From an uncultured Croceitalea sp. (lineage in GTDB: Bacteria; Bacteroidota; Bacteroidia; Flavobacteriales; Flavobacteriaceae), in the NCBI GenBank assembly GCA_937959125.1, contig CALGQU010000180.1, positions 1 to 38,481 on the forward strand: a stretch of DNA of 38,481 bases, in the 5' to 3' direction. The notes below the pieces were generated by a model, which saw only the letters and a program-made list of their open reading frames with translations, did no database searches and had not been told where the DNA came from. Shown piece by piece: positions 1-8,109 of the stretch. The stretch's first letter is position 1. Each line of letters begins with the position of its first letter. Made by a program: the position numbers and the translations under genes.

Positions 1-276
1 ACACCTGCAGTCGGTGCCTCTGGGGCAGTTTATGGGGTGCTGGTGGCTTTTGCATTTACCTATCCGGAAGCCGAGTTGATGCTCATTTTCTTACCGGTAC
101 CCATTACGGCGAAGTATTTTGTTCCTTTGATTATTGCCGGGGACCTCTTTTTTGGTTTTACCAATACCAATACGGGAATTGCACATTTCGCCCATATTGG
201 TGGTGCATTGATCGGTTTTATTATGATGTGGTATTGGAAAAAAAATCAGTTTAACAAAAATAGATGGGATAGCTAA
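1..276 (+). CDS. Rhomboid family intramembrane serine protease (5' truncated)
   Basis: This is the C-terminal part of a rhomboid protease, which cleaves transmembrane substrates within the membrane. The reading frame is open from base 1, so the gene begins outside the window; the track's GTG at 37 is internal. The partial protein reads VGASGAVYG near its start, the GxSG catalytic-serine motif of rhomboids, and AHFAHIGGALIG near its end, which carries the partner histidine on a late membrane helix. Hydrophobic stretches lie between them. The stop codon overlaps the next gene's start (TAATG), so the two rhomboids are probably translationally coupled. The substrate cannot be told from sequence. 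The family call is firm because both catalytic motifs are present. Confidence 0.9.
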   Translation, partial: TPAVGASGAVYGVLVAFAFTYPEAELMLIFLPVPITAKYFVPLIIAGDLFFGFTNTNTGIAHFAHIGGALIGFIMMWYWKKNQFNKNRWDS

Positions 277-1151
277 TGGCAACAGGTGGACTTAAATATC
301 AATATGCAAGATTGAACATTGCGGAAAAGCTCATTGCCATTAATGTGCTGGTCTTTATTTTGTCCAAGTTGATTCCAGTACTCTTTGGGGCATCGGAAAT
401 TGCGTTGTTCAGTTGGTTTGAATTGCCCAGTGATGGCTTAAGATTTTTGGGAAAACCTTGGACCATTTTTACCTATTCGTTCTTTCATGTGGGCCTTGGA
501 CATATTTTTTGGAATATGTTGTTGCTCTACTTTTTTGGTCGCACCTTTCTCAATCTGTTTGGCCCACAACGTTTTATTGCGGTCTATTTTTTAGGAGTGA
601 TCGCCGGAGGTTTACTCTATATGTTGGGGTATAACGTTTTTCCAACCTTATTGGATACCAGTGCAGTGCTTATAGGAGCATCCGCTGGGGTAACCGCTAT
701 ACTGATATTTGTATGTTCTTACATTCCAAATCAAGAAGTGCGTATCATCTTTTTTAACGTAAAGCTTTGGCAACTGGGTGTTTTTGTCATTCTAAAAGAC
801 GTACTTACCCTATCCATGGGGCAGAACGTGGGCGGAATGCTGGCACACCTAGGTGGCGCCCTTTTGGGCTATGTTTATGCTAGGCAATTACTTAATGGCA
901 AAGATATTGGCGAAGGATTCTCTACCATGCTGACCAGCTTAGGAAATTTTTTTAAACCGGGTTCTAAAGCCCCCCTAAAGACGGTACATAGAAGAGATAC
1001 GGTGAAGCGAACTTCAAAAAACGTAAACTATGATAAAGAGGTCCACCAGCGTAAAATAGACGCTATTTTAGATAAAATCAGCACTTCTGGTTATGAAAGC
1101 CTCTCCAAGGCCGAAAAGGATTTTTTATTTAAAGCAGGTAAAGAAGACTAA
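276..1151 (+). CDS. Rhomboid family intramembrane serine protease with C-terminal cytoplasmic extension
   Basis: A 291-residue polytopic membrane protein of the rhomboid family. Visible motifs are HVGLGHIFWNMLLLYFFG (the conserved His/Asn-Met region of an early helix), LIGASAGVTAIL (GxSx with the catalytic serine, about residue 130) and MLAHLGGALLGY (catalytic histidine, about residue 190). After the last membrane helix come about 85 hydrophilic residues ending in a conserved-looking segment (KIDAILDKISTSGYESLSK). This resembles the C-terminal domain that Bacteroidota rhomboids often carry (DUF6576, from memory). The start overlaps the previous rhomboid's stop by one base, and the next gene follows three bases after this stop, suggesting one operon. 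Both active-site residues are kept, so it is probably an active protease; the substrate is unknown. Confidence 0.92.
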   Translation: MATGGLKYQYARLNIAEKLIAINVLVFILSKLIPVLFGASEIALFSWFELPSDGLRFLGKPWTIFTYSFFHVGLGHIFWNMLLLYFFGRTFLNLFGPQRFIAVYFLGVIAGGLLYMLGYNVFPTLLDTSAVLIGASAGVTAILIFVCSYIPNQEVRIIFFNVKLWQLGVFVILKDVLTLSMGQNVGGMLAHLGGALLGYVYARQLLNGKDIGEGFSTMLTSLGNFFKPGSKAPLKTVHRRDTVKRTSKNVNYDKEVHQRKIDAILDKISTSGYESLSKAEKDFLFKAGKED

Positions 1152-1154
1152 GCA

Positions 1155-2198
1155 TTGAGAAAAACAGGACTTCTCCATAAATCCATGTTGTTCCTCAATA
1201 TCCTAGTTGGATTGGCCTTATTGCTATGCCTTTTTGTGCGCTGGATGCCGGCCGAGTATTTTCCCTTTTTTGCAATTTTTAGTCTGGTCACGCCTTTTTT
1301 CTTAGTGCTTACACTACTTTTTCTGGTGTATTGGCTGTTTTTAAAGCATAAGAACATACTTGTTTCCGCGGTTCCATTGGTCGCCAGTATTTTCATTATG
1401 CAGCCTTTTTATAAGTGGGGTAGTCAGCCCATGAAGATTGCCGATACGGATATTACGATCATGTCCTACAACACTCGAAATTTTAATAAGAATGAACAGC
1501 TGAAGCTTAGGAAGGTCGATAGCCTGATTCTTGACTTTGTAACGGAACAAAATCCGGACATTGTTTGTTTTCAAGAATTTCACCATAAGATGAAACGCAG
1601 TAATGCCCTTGCCCAATACCCCTATAAATTTGTGGATTTTATTTTTGGCGAGCATAAAGGAAAGGTGATACAAGCCGTATATTCCAAATACCCAATTTTG
1701 GACGTTGAACAGATAGATTTTCCAAAGAGTGCAAACAGTGCTATTTACGCGGATATTCTTATTGATAAGGATACCATTAGACTGTATAACCTTCACCTAC
1801 AATCCTTCAGTATCGTGCCGGAAGTAAATAGTATTGAAAAACAAAAATACAACAAGGTCATCGCTAAAATGAAAAAGGTGATGCGATTGCAAAAGGAACA
1901 AGCCATCATCATACGGGAGCATATGGCCAAAAGTCCGTATAAAACCCTTGTTGTTGGGGATTTTAACGCTACCCAATTTTCCAATGCTTACCATACGTTG
2001 GCCAAAGATTTCTCGGATTCTTATTTTGAAGCGGGTAAAGGTTTTGGCAGGACCTACAATTTAAAGGGCTACCCTATGCGAATCGATTACATTTTAGCGG
2101 ACAAGCATTTTGAGTTTACCTCGCATACCAATTATGACAACAGGTATTCCGATCACTATCCCATAATGGCTAGCTGTAAGCTAGTATCCGATGAATAG
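1155..2198 (+). CDS. Membrane-anchored endonuclease/exonuclease/phosphatase family protein
   Basis: A 347-residue protein with about three N-terminal membrane helices (residues about 10-95) followed by an endonuclease/exonuclease/phosphatase (EEP) fold. Landmarks of the metal-dependent catalytic site are SYNTRNFN (Asn), VCFQEFHH (metal-binding Glu), VVGDFNAT (Asp/Asn), RIDYILA and YSDHYPI (Asp/His) near the C-terminus. The domain probably faces the periplasm, where a phosphodiesterase or nuclease role is possible; the substrate cannot be inferred. The start is TTG at 1155, three bases after the rhomboid stop. It is preferred to the ATG at 1185 because the extra residues fit the usual polar start before the first helix. 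The 3' end overlaps the convergent DUF6122 gene by 18 bp. Confidence 0.88.
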   Translation: MRKTGLLHKSMLFLNILVGLALLLCLFVRWMPAEYFPFFAIFSLVTPFFLVLTLLFLVYWLFLKHKNILVSAVPLVASIFIMQPFYKWGSQPMKIADTDITIMSYNTRNFNKNEQLKLRKVDSLILDFVTEQNPDIVCFQEFHHKMKRSNALAQYPYKFVDFIFGEHKGKVIQAVYSKYPILDVEQIDFPKSANSAIYADILIDKDTIRLYNLHLQSFSIVPEVNSIEKQKYNKVIAKMKKVMRLQKEQAIIIREHMAKSPYKTLVVGDFNATQFSNAYHTLAKDFSDSYFEAGKGFGRTYNLKGYPMRIDYILADKHFEFTSHTNYDNRYSDHYPIMASCKLVSDE

Positions 2199-2495
2199 GC
2201 AATCAAGGTAATCCGCCAAAATATGCAACACCAAAGCGCATCCAAAAATTCTTGTTTTTTTAGGAATCAATAAAAGGGCATAACCTACAATGGCCATATA
2301 ACTATGCAGCGGATGAAACCCAATACTACATCGGTTGGCATCATATACAGGATTGGCAAGCAGATGGTCCAAATCGATTGCGATTGCGGACCAAAAGACC
2401 AAAAGCACAAAAAACCTTCTTTCCTTAAAGAAGAAATAAGCAAGGAATAGGGGAACTATAAAATGTATTCCATAGTGTAGAATAAACCTAAACAT
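2181..2495 (-). CDS. DUF6122 family small membrane protein
   Basis: A 104-residue, strongly hydrophobic protein with about four predicted membrane segments. Notable conserved-looking pieces are FILHYGIHFIVPLFLAY, AIDLDHLLANPVYDANRCS and GFHPLHSY. The Asp/His-rich motif in the middle (DLDHLL, FHPLHS) matches my memory of DUF6122, a Bacteroidota family of unknown function. Those residues resemble metal-binding or hydrolase motifs of other small integral membrane proteins, but no activity should be assumed. The start overlaps the end of wbqC by eight bases, so it is likely the last gene of the minus-strand operon. Its 3' end overlaps the EEP gene on the opposite strand by 18 bp. Confidence 0.8.
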   Translation of the reverse strand: MFRFILHYGIHFIVPLFLAYFFFKERRFFVLLVFWSAIAIDLDHLLANPVYDANRCSIGFHPLHSYMAIVGYALLLIPKKTRIFGCALVLHILADYLDCLFIGY

Positions 2496-3123
2496 GCCGT
2501 AACGGTAAATCCTGTGCCTGTAAGTACGTTAGGGCGTTGGTCCCTTCATTGAAAAGCAGGTCCAATCCGCTGGTGTTTTCCGTAAAGCCATTGCGGTCAT
2601 CAAACACCTGAAAATAAGGGCTGTTTTTATAAGGTACTTGTTTTTTAGCTTTAATGAGTACCCTGCCGTCCAATGCATTTTTAATGTCCTTGGTATAGGT
2701 TTCAGTCATGATCCCAGAAAAATCGGTATCCAAGGCTTCGGCCAAAAAGCTGATGGAGGCATGGTTAAAATCCATGAGATACCTAAAATTTTTGGCATAC
2801 AAAGGGGCCAATCCATCTTCATAAAATTCAAAAAAAGCGGAGGTTCGGTAGGCCGTCTGTAAGGTGCGCCAGTGCTGCTGTTGCCAGCGGTAGGTATTGT
2901 CTATCTTAACCTCTTTATAGGCTTGCCGCCCAGTTGCCCCACCTACATGTTTTATGGGTATGGTCAATACGTGCCTGCCTGTATCCGTACAAATATGACA
3001 GCGGTTTCTATAGGTTTGCTTCTGGTAATTATCATGGACCTCCCAAACCAACTCGTTCTTGATCATGGTAACCAAGGTGGTAATGTTTGGAAAATACGCA
3101 GGATGTAAGACTACCCGTTGCAT
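2488..3123 (-). CDS. WbqC family protein
   Basis: A 211-residue soluble protein recognised as the WbqC family from its N-terminal LHPAYFPNITTLVTM and the following HDNYQKQTYRNRC and LTIPIKH segments. The family is found in O-antigen or polysaccharide gene clusters of Gram-negatives and as a single conserved gene in Bacteroidota. Its biochemical role is not well established, though a part in sugar-nucleotide or glycan modification has been suggested. In this operon it sits directly after lepB (five bases between them) and overlaps the DUF6122 gene downstream. No signal peptide is visible, so it should be cytoplasmic. The gene start is supported by the family-typical first residues. Confidence 0.85.
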   Translation of the reverse strand: MQRVVLHPAYFPNITTLVTMIKNELVWEVHDNYQKQTYRNRCHICTDTGRHVLTIPIKHVGGATGRQAYKEVKIDNTYRWQQQHWRTLQTAYRTSAFFEFYEDGLAPLYAKNFRYLMDFNHASISFLAEALDTDFSGIMTETYTKDIKNALDGRVLIKAKKQVPYKNSPYFQVFDDRNGFTENTSGLDLLFNEGTNALTYLQAQDLPLRHV

Positions 3124-3128
3124 GGGAC

Positions 3129-4838
3129 CTAAGCTTCTTGTTTTGATTTTCTTTTCTTTCTAAAGAAATCAAAAACAAAATATCCGGCCAACGCCAAAAG
3201 AAAATATTTAAAATAAGATACGGGTTCACCACTACCGTTGACCGTGGTGAACATGCGATCCCAACGTGGTTTTTCGTTAAAACGGATGCCGTCTTGGAAA
3301 TTATCAAAACTCAACCAGATAAAAACCGGCTTCCCAACAATATGGTCTTCTGCAACATAGCCCCAAGCGCGACTATCTTCAGAATGATCTCTATTGTCCC
3401 CCATCATCCAATAATAATCTTGCTGAAAGGTATATGAGGAAGCTTCTTTTCCATTGATAAGGACGTTGTTCGCAGTTACTTGTACTTCGTTATGCTCATA
3501 ATCCCTAATTATTTTTTTATATAGTGGAATGGTTCTCTTGTTTATTTTGACCGTTGTACCCGCTTTTGGGATATAAATAGGCCCAAAATTATCTACGTTC
3601 CATTTGTAGTAGGGACTCTGCGGGAAAGTATTGAACCCCGGTTCCCCTTTGGGTTGGATTTCCATGATTACGGAATCCACATTGGGTTTCTTTTTTAGCT
3701 CCGCAACCATGTCGGCGGTCATATTGGCCACACGTTGTCTTGGGGTCTCTTCTTTTAAGGAAAGTCGTAATGCCCGGATAACCTCTATCGGTATTCCCTG
3801 TTTATCGGTATACAGTTCAAATTGTCCTCCTGGGGTTTGGTTGGCCCCCCTCAAGTAGGGGAGAACGCTATTGTATTGGGTTTGGTTAAGGGCAGCGGAG
3901 ATAAACTTTCTTTGGTAGCTGTCGGCATCCACTTCTTCCAAGAGCCGTCTAGAGACGCCTTTATTGGAATAAACAATGTAGTTGGACATCGGTTTGGCCC
4001 GATCAGAAAGTTGGAGTCGTTTTCCATTGATATGTACAAATCCATCAATAATCTCCAAGGAATCGCCGGGAGTACCCACACATCGTTTAACGTAATTGGA
4101 TTTTTTGTCGATGGGTTTTTCTACCCCTTTGGATTTTACAAAAAACTGTTTTACGGTATCCGCAGGCCAGCTGAAAACTACAATGTCGTTTTTCTTTGGG
4201 GTTTGGAAACCCGGAAGCCTAAAATAAGGGAGTTGTGGTTTGTTAAGGTAGGAGCGTTTTTTAATGACGGGTATGGTATCGTGTACCATGGGTGCCGCAA
4301 TGGGCGTCATTGGGGCACGCGCCCCAAAATGGAATTTGCTCACGAACAAAAAATCCCCGATCCGCAATGTCCTTTCCAAAGAGCCTGTAGGAATTACGTA
4401 GGGCTGAATAAAATACGTATGCACAAATGTGGCCGCAACAATGGCAAAAACAATGGAACTTACCCATTCCCCAAGCCCTGTACGCGGTTTTAAACTTCGG
4501 TTTTCAATATAGGTAACGTCTTGGGTATAGTTGATATAATAGGTATAAAAACCAAGGGTCAAGAGTACCAACCAGGTGTCCAAAAGTGTATTTTTTCCAA
4601 AACTTCGTATGGTTTCTACCCAAATAACAGGGAACATCAATAAATTGATAATGGGTATGAACAACAATAAAACCCACCATTTAGGGCGATTGATAATCTG
4701 CATCAATACAATACCATTATAGATAGGTATAGCAGCTTCCCATGCTTTACGACCCGCTTTTACGTATAACTTCCAAGTGCCCAAAAAATGGATGACCTGT
4801 ACGATAAGAATAAACAAAATCCACTGTGTACCGTTCAT
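3129..4838 (-). CDS. lepB: Signal peptidase I (long Bacteroidota form)
   Basis: Signal peptidase I removes signal peptides from secreted proteins at the outer face of the inner membrane. Catalytic boxes seen are VIPTGSLERTL (serine, about residue 152), YVKRCVGTPGDSLEI (lysine, about residue 250) and MMGDNRDHSEDSRAWG (C-terminal conserved box). At 569 residues it is much longer than the E. coli enzyme (about 324). The extra length is an N-terminal block of about three or four membrane helices (DUF5684-like, from memory), a long insertion of about 150 residues between the lysine box and the GDNR box, and a C-terminal membrane anchor (YFLLALAGYFVFDFF) followed by a basic tail. This layout is common in the phylum. 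It lies 46 bp downstream of dapB and 5 bp upstream of wbqC. Confidence 0.95.
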   Translation of the reverse strand: MNGTQWILFILIVQVIHFLGTWKLYVKAGRKAWEAAIPIYNGIVLMQIINRPKWWVLLLFIPIINLLMFPVIWVETIRSFGKNTLLDTWLVLLTLGFYTYYINYTQDVTYIENRSLKPRTGLGEWVSSIVFAIVAATFVHTYFIQPYVIPTGSLERTLRIGDFLFVSKFHFGARAPMTPIAAPMVHDTIPVIKKRSYLNKPQLPYFRLPGFQTPKKNDIVVFSWPADTVKQFFVKSKGVEKPIDKKSNYVKRCVGTPGDSLEIIDGFVHINGKRLQLSDRAKPMSNYIVYSNKGVSRRLLEEVDADSYQRKFISAALNQTQYNSVLPYLRGANQTPGGQFELYTDKQGIPIEVIRALRLSLKEETPRQRVANMTADMVAELKKKPNVDSVIMEIQPKGEPGFNTFPQSPYYKWNVDNFGPIYIPKAGTTVKINKRTIPLYKKIIRDYEHNEVQVTANNVLINGKEASSYTFQQDYYWMMGDNRDHSEDSRAWGYVAEDHIVGKPVFIWLSFDNFQDGIRFNEKPRWDRMFTTVNGSGEPVSYFKYFLLALAGYFVFDFFRKKRKSKQEA

Positions 4839-4884
4839 AAAATTTTTGTTGTATGACTAACGTAGTCCGTATTAGTTACCAAAT

Positions 4885-5586
4885 TTAGTTTAGATTTAAC
4901 ACATCTTGCATGGTAAACACGCCTTTTTTATTCTGAATCCATTCTGCGGCAATTAGGGCCCCAAGCGCAAAACCTTCCCTATTATTGGCCGTGTGTTTGA
5001 TGTGGATGTTATCTACAGCACTTTCATAGGAAATACTATGGGTACCCGGAACGGTACCGATGCGTTTGGAAACAATAGGAATTTGTTGGTTTCCCGTTTG
5101 CTCCAGCGACCAATCCGTATAGCCCGTATTTTCAATGATGCCCTCAGCTAGGGTAATGGCCGTTCCACTAGGGGCATCCAATTTTTGGGTGTGATGGATT
5201 TCCTCCATGGAGACCCTGTATTCCTTAAGATGGGCCATCATTTTGGCCAACTGTTTGTTCAACTCAAAAAAGATATTGACCCCTAAGCTAAAATTGGAGG
5301 CATAAATGAATGCACCATTCTTTTTGTTGCATAGGACAACGGCTTCTTCATAGCGGTCCAACCATCCCGTAGTGCCGGAAATTACGGGGACCCCATGCTC
5401 AAAACACCCCGTTATATTGTTAAAAGCGGCATCTGGAGTACTAAAATCAATGGCAACATCAAATGTTGAATAATCTACTACGCCGGAATTGACGTCTATT
5501 TTGGCCACAATTTGATGTCCGCGGGCATTGCCTAATTCCTCTAGCATTTTTCCCATTTTCCCATATCCGAAGAGCGCAATATTCAT
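4885..5586 (-). CDS. dapB: 4-hydroxy-tetrahydrodipicolinate reductase
   Basis: DapB uses NAD(P)H in the diaminopimelate/lysine pathway, which supplies both lysine and the peptidoglycan cross-linking residue. The N-terminal Rossmann motif is ALFGYGKMGKML. The substrate-binding and catalytic signature is EIHHTQKLDAPSGTAITLAE, with the paired histidines and the lysine. The end of the family fold is visible as GFALGALIAAEW. The length of 233 residues is shorter than the E. coli enzyme (about 273) but typical for this phylum. It starts three bases after the DUF5683 stop, so it is co-transcribed with the partitioning genes. Cytoplasmic. No key residue is missing. Confidence 0.96.
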   Translation of the reverse strand: MNIALFGYGKMGKMLEELGNARGHQIVAKIDVNSGVVDYSTFDVAIDFSTPDAAFNNITGCFEHGVPVISGTTGWLDRYEEAVVLCNKKNGAFIYASNFSLGVNIFFELNKQLAKMMAHLKEYRVSMEEIHHTQKLDAPSGTAITLAEGIIENTGYTDWSLEQTGNQQIPIVSKRIGTVPGTHSISYESAVDNIHIKHTANNREGFALGALIAAEWIQNKKGVFTMQDVLNLN

Positions 5587-5589
5587 AGG

Positions 5590-6249
5590 TTAAAATTTAT
5601 AGACCATGGCTAAGCCAAGATTGGGTCTGTTGGTAATGGGGTTAAAATCCAGGGTAGGTTTTATATCCATGGATAACTGCTCGTTGACGTTATACTGCTT
5701 TAGATGGGCGTCTACATTGGCATCAATAATATTTAAGGCATACAGTCCAATAGTGACCAAGAGGGCCAAATCCCGATCGCGTTGAAAACGTTCTTGGGCA
5801 TCCTGTAAGGCCGCGTTGCTTACTCTTGGGTTATTAACATCAATCACACCATCGTTTCGGGCAAAAAATTGATCATCGGTAAAACCGGCCCTCCTTCTTT
5901 TAAAGGCATCCCTAAAAATGTTGAAATTATTGTTGTTTTGAATAAAAGCAGCCCCCCCTATTCCTATAGCTGCCCAAACAATAGGGGCCTTCCAATACCG
6001 TTTGTTATAAATTTGTCCAAGTCCCGGTAAAACAGCAGAATAGAATGCCGCCTTGCTTGGCCCTAAGGGATTTATGGCTTTGCGTTCTACTGTCGCATTT
6101 TGGATTACAACCCCTTTTTTGCCCAAATCCGTTTTAAGGGAATCAATCCCTTTGTCCGTTTTTTGTTCAATAGTGCTTGTCTCTTGGGCAGATACTAGAG
6201 TAACGACAAGAAAACCAAAGAGTAAAAAAAGGAAGCTGCATTTATTCAC
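5590..6249 (-). CDS. DUF5683 domain-containing exported protein
   Basis: A 219-residue protein with an N-terminal signal peptide (LFLLFGFLVVTLVSAQ, cut likely after the Ala). After a polar linker comes the recognisable SKAAFYSAVLPGLGQIYNKR segment, then WKAPIVWAAIGIGGAAF, which form a membrane hairpin. This matches DUF5683, a family that in Bacteroidota is regularly found between parB and dapB. The C-terminus (NPITNRPNLGLAMVYKF) looks like beta structure ending in Phe, so outer membrane association is possible. Its function is unknown. It overlaps the end of parB by eight bases and is followed three bases later by dapB. Confidence 0.85.
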   Translation of the reverse strand: MNKCSFLFLLFGFLVVTLVSAQETSTIEQKTDKGIDSLKTDLGKKGVVIQNATVERKAINPLGPSKAAFYSAVLPGLGQIYNKRYWKAPIVWAAIGIGGAAFIQNNNNFNIFRDAFKRRRAGFTDDQFFARNDGVIDVNNPRVSNAALQDAQERFQRDRDLALLVTIGLYALNIIDANVDAHLKQYNVNEQLSMDIKPTLDFNPITNRPNLGLAMVYKF

Positions 6250-7150
6250 CCGTCAATATTTTTCTAAGACGATGGAATTCTTCTTTGGAATGAAAGGGAA
6301 TTACGATTTTTCCCTTCCCTGATGGCGAAGCGGAAATATCTACCTTGACCGCCAAATGGTCTTTAATGGCCCCAATGTTTTTGGAAACAAATCCAGGGAT
6401 TTCCTTTGAGACATCCTTATTGTTGGCCGTAGTTCCTTTTCCTCTTTCTTTTAAGGATTTTACCAAGTGTTCCGTTTGTCGTACGGAAAGTTTGTCACTC
6501 AAAATCCGTTCATATAAGGCCAATTGGTCTTTTTTCTTTTCCACGTTTACCAAAGCACGGCCATGCCCCATGGTTAGAAAGCCGTCCCGCATTCCTGTTT
6601 GGATAATAGGGTCCAACTTTAGGAGTCTAAGGTAATTGGTTATGGTAGAACGTTTTTTACCTACCCGATCACTCATTTTTTCTTGGGTAAGCTGTATTTC
6701 ATCTATTAATCGTTGGTAGGAGAGTGCTATTTCAATAGGATCAAGATCTTGTCGCTGGATATTCTCAACCAAAGCCATTTCCAAGGATTCTTGGTCATTG
6801 GCAATACGGATATAGGCAGGGATGGTTTCCAGCCCTACCAATTTAGAGGCCCTAAAACGACGTTCCCCAGAAACCAGCTGGTATTTGTTGAAATCTAATT
6901 TACGGACGGTAATAGGCTGAATAATACCCAATTCCCGTATGGAACTGGCCAATTCCTGTAAGGCCTCGTCATTAAAATTGGAGCGTGGTTGAAAGGGGTT
7001 TACCTCAATACTGTTCAAATCCAATTCTACAACATTGCCAATAACTTGGTCCGCATTTTTGTCGGCAACGGATTGAATGTCATTGTCCGGGTCTTTTAAA
7101 AGTGCGGACAGTCCTCTACCCAAAGCCTGTTTTTTGGTTGCCTTCGCCAT
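6242..7150 (-). CDS. parB: ParB/Spo0J family chromosome partitioning protein
   Basis: ParB binds centromere-like parS sites, spreads along DNA using CTP, and works with ParA to segregate the chromosome. The N-terminus has the ParA-interacting motif ALGRGLSALL. The ParB/sulfiredoxin-like nuclease fold follows, with VNPFQPRSNF, LVSGERRFRASKL (the GERR CTP-binding box) and ALVENIQRQDL (the ENIQR box). A helix-turn-helix region is at about residues 145-185 (QEKMSDRVGKKRSTITNYL). Its 302 residues are normal for chromosomal ParB. It starts immediately after the parA stop (no gap) and overlaps the DUF5683 start, so the genes are translationally linked. I did not find a parS site by eye. Confidence 0.96.
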   Translation of the reverse strand: MAKATKKQALGRGLSALLKDPDNDIQSVADKNADQVIGNVVELDLNSIEVNPFQPRSNFNDEALQELASSIRELGIIQPITVRKLDFNKYQLVSGERRFRASKLVGLETIPAYIRIANDQESLEMALVENIQRQDLDPIEIALSYQRLIDEIQLTQEKMSDRVGKKRSTITNYLRLLKLDPIIQTGMRDGFLTMGHGRALVNVEKKKDQLALYERILSDKLSVRQTEHLVKSLKERGKGTTANNKDVSKEIPGFVSKNIGAIKDHLAVKVDISASPSGKGKIVIPFHSKEEFHRLRKILTGE

Positions 7151-7924
7151 CTAAACCTCTGCTTTGTTTTTAGTTAAAATCTCATTTGCCAAATTAAGGT
7201 AATTGGCGGCCCCTTTGCTACTGGCATCATATTTAATAATGCTTTCCCCATAACTGGGGGCTTCACTCAACTTTACGTTGCGTTGGATAATGGTGTCGAA
7301 CACCATATCGGAAAAGTGTTTTTTAACCTCTTCCACCACTTGATTGGACAATCGTAAACGGGAATCGTACATGGTCAGCAACATTCCCTCAATATCTAAG
7401 TCCGTATTATGGATTTTCTGCACGCTTTTTACCGTATTCAAAAGTTTGCCCAAACCTTCCAACGCAAAATATTCGCATTGTATGGGAATCATAACAGAAT
7501 CTGCAGCCGTTAAGGCATTTAAGGTCAATAAACCCAAGGAAGGGGCGCAATCAATCAAAATATAATCGTAAGCATCTTTTAGGCCTTGTACGGCCTGTTT
7601 CATCATATATTCCCTTTGGTCCTTATCTACCAACTCAATTTCTATGGCCACCAAGTCAATGTGCGAGGGAATTAAATCCACATTGGGGGAATCCGTTTTT
7701 ATAATGGTGTCCTCCGCAGAGGCCGTATGTTCCAATAACTGATAGGTGCCTATTTCAACACTCTCCACATCGATCCCCAGCCCAGATGTGGCATTCGCTT
7801 GGGGGTCCGCATCTATGAGTAGTACTTTCTTCTCAAGCACTCCCAAGGAAGCTGCTAAATTCACGGTGGTCGTGGTTTTTCCTACGCCACCTTTCTGATT
7901 TGCAATAGCAATGATTTTGCCCAT
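7151..7924 (-). CDS. parA: ParA family chromosome partitioning ATPase
   Basis: A 257-residue deviant Walker A ATPase. The signature is KGGVGKTTTTVNLAASLG at residues 11-28. The switch/Walker A' segment VLLIDADPQANATSGLG and the Walker B region YILIDCAPSLGLLTLNAL follow in the expected order. It lacks the N-terminal DNA-binding domain of plasmid type Ia ParAs, so it is the chromosomal Soj type. It binds nucleoid DNA non-specifically when ATP-bound and is stimulated by ParB. It appears to be first of the parA-parB-DUF5683-dapB-lepB run. About 35 bp upstream of its start lies an inverted repeat that could be an operator. Confidence 0.97.
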   Translation of the reverse strand: MGKIIAIANQKGGVGKTTTTVNLAASLGVLEKKVLLIDADPQANATSGLGIDVESVEIGTYQLLEHTASAEDTIIKTDSPNVDLIPSHIDLVAIEIELVDKDQREYMMKQAVQGLKDAYDYILIDCAPSLGLLTLNALTAADSVMIPIQCEYFALEGLGKLLNTVKSVQKIHNTDLDIEGMLLTMYDSRLRLSNQVVEEVKKHFSDMVFDTIIQRNVKLSEAPSYGESIIKYDASSKGAANYLNLANEILTKNKAEV

Positions 7925-7958
7925 TTTACAAGTAAGTTGGAGGGTAAAAATACAATTA

Positions 7959-7974
7959 TTTACAACGCTGTAAA
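7959..7974. promoter_or_regulatory. Inverted repeat upstream of parA, candidate operator
   Basis: The sequence TTTACAACGCTGTAAA forms two perfect 6-bp arms around a 4-bp centre, in the parA leader and 34 bp before its start. Chromosomal par operons are often autoregulated, so this could bind ParA, ParB or another regulator. It does not match the usual parS consensus core (CACGTG-like centre). Function is inference; the symmetry is seen directly. Confidence 0.3.
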
Positions 7975-8109
7975 ATGTATTTTGTTAACAGGATGTGAAT
8001 ACGCGGAATATTCCTAGTTAAACTACGTTAAACGCCATAAAAGAATGCGAAAAGACCTTCAAAACTAGGTGCAAAGCCTGTTTCGTATCTGGAACATTGC
8101 AACGGTAGG
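7975..8109. other. Intergenic region between the divIC-like gene and parA
   Basis: The leader separating the divIC-like gene from parA (185 bp in total, including the inverted repeat) holds no supportable gene. The plus-strand ORF that begins here (8069-8833) is a shadow of the divIC-like and udk genes. A parA promoter is expected on the minus strand, but I see no exact TAnnTTTG box. No clear terminator was found after the divIC-like stop. Confidence 0.4.

Noticed and set aside
3822-4493. 223-residue plus-strand ORF
   Set aside because: Antisense to lepB, whose catalytic motifs fix the true frame.
7925-8109. A parS site upstream of parA
   Set aside because: The visible inverted repeat lacks the CACGTG-like centre of the parS consensus, so it is listed only as a possible operator.
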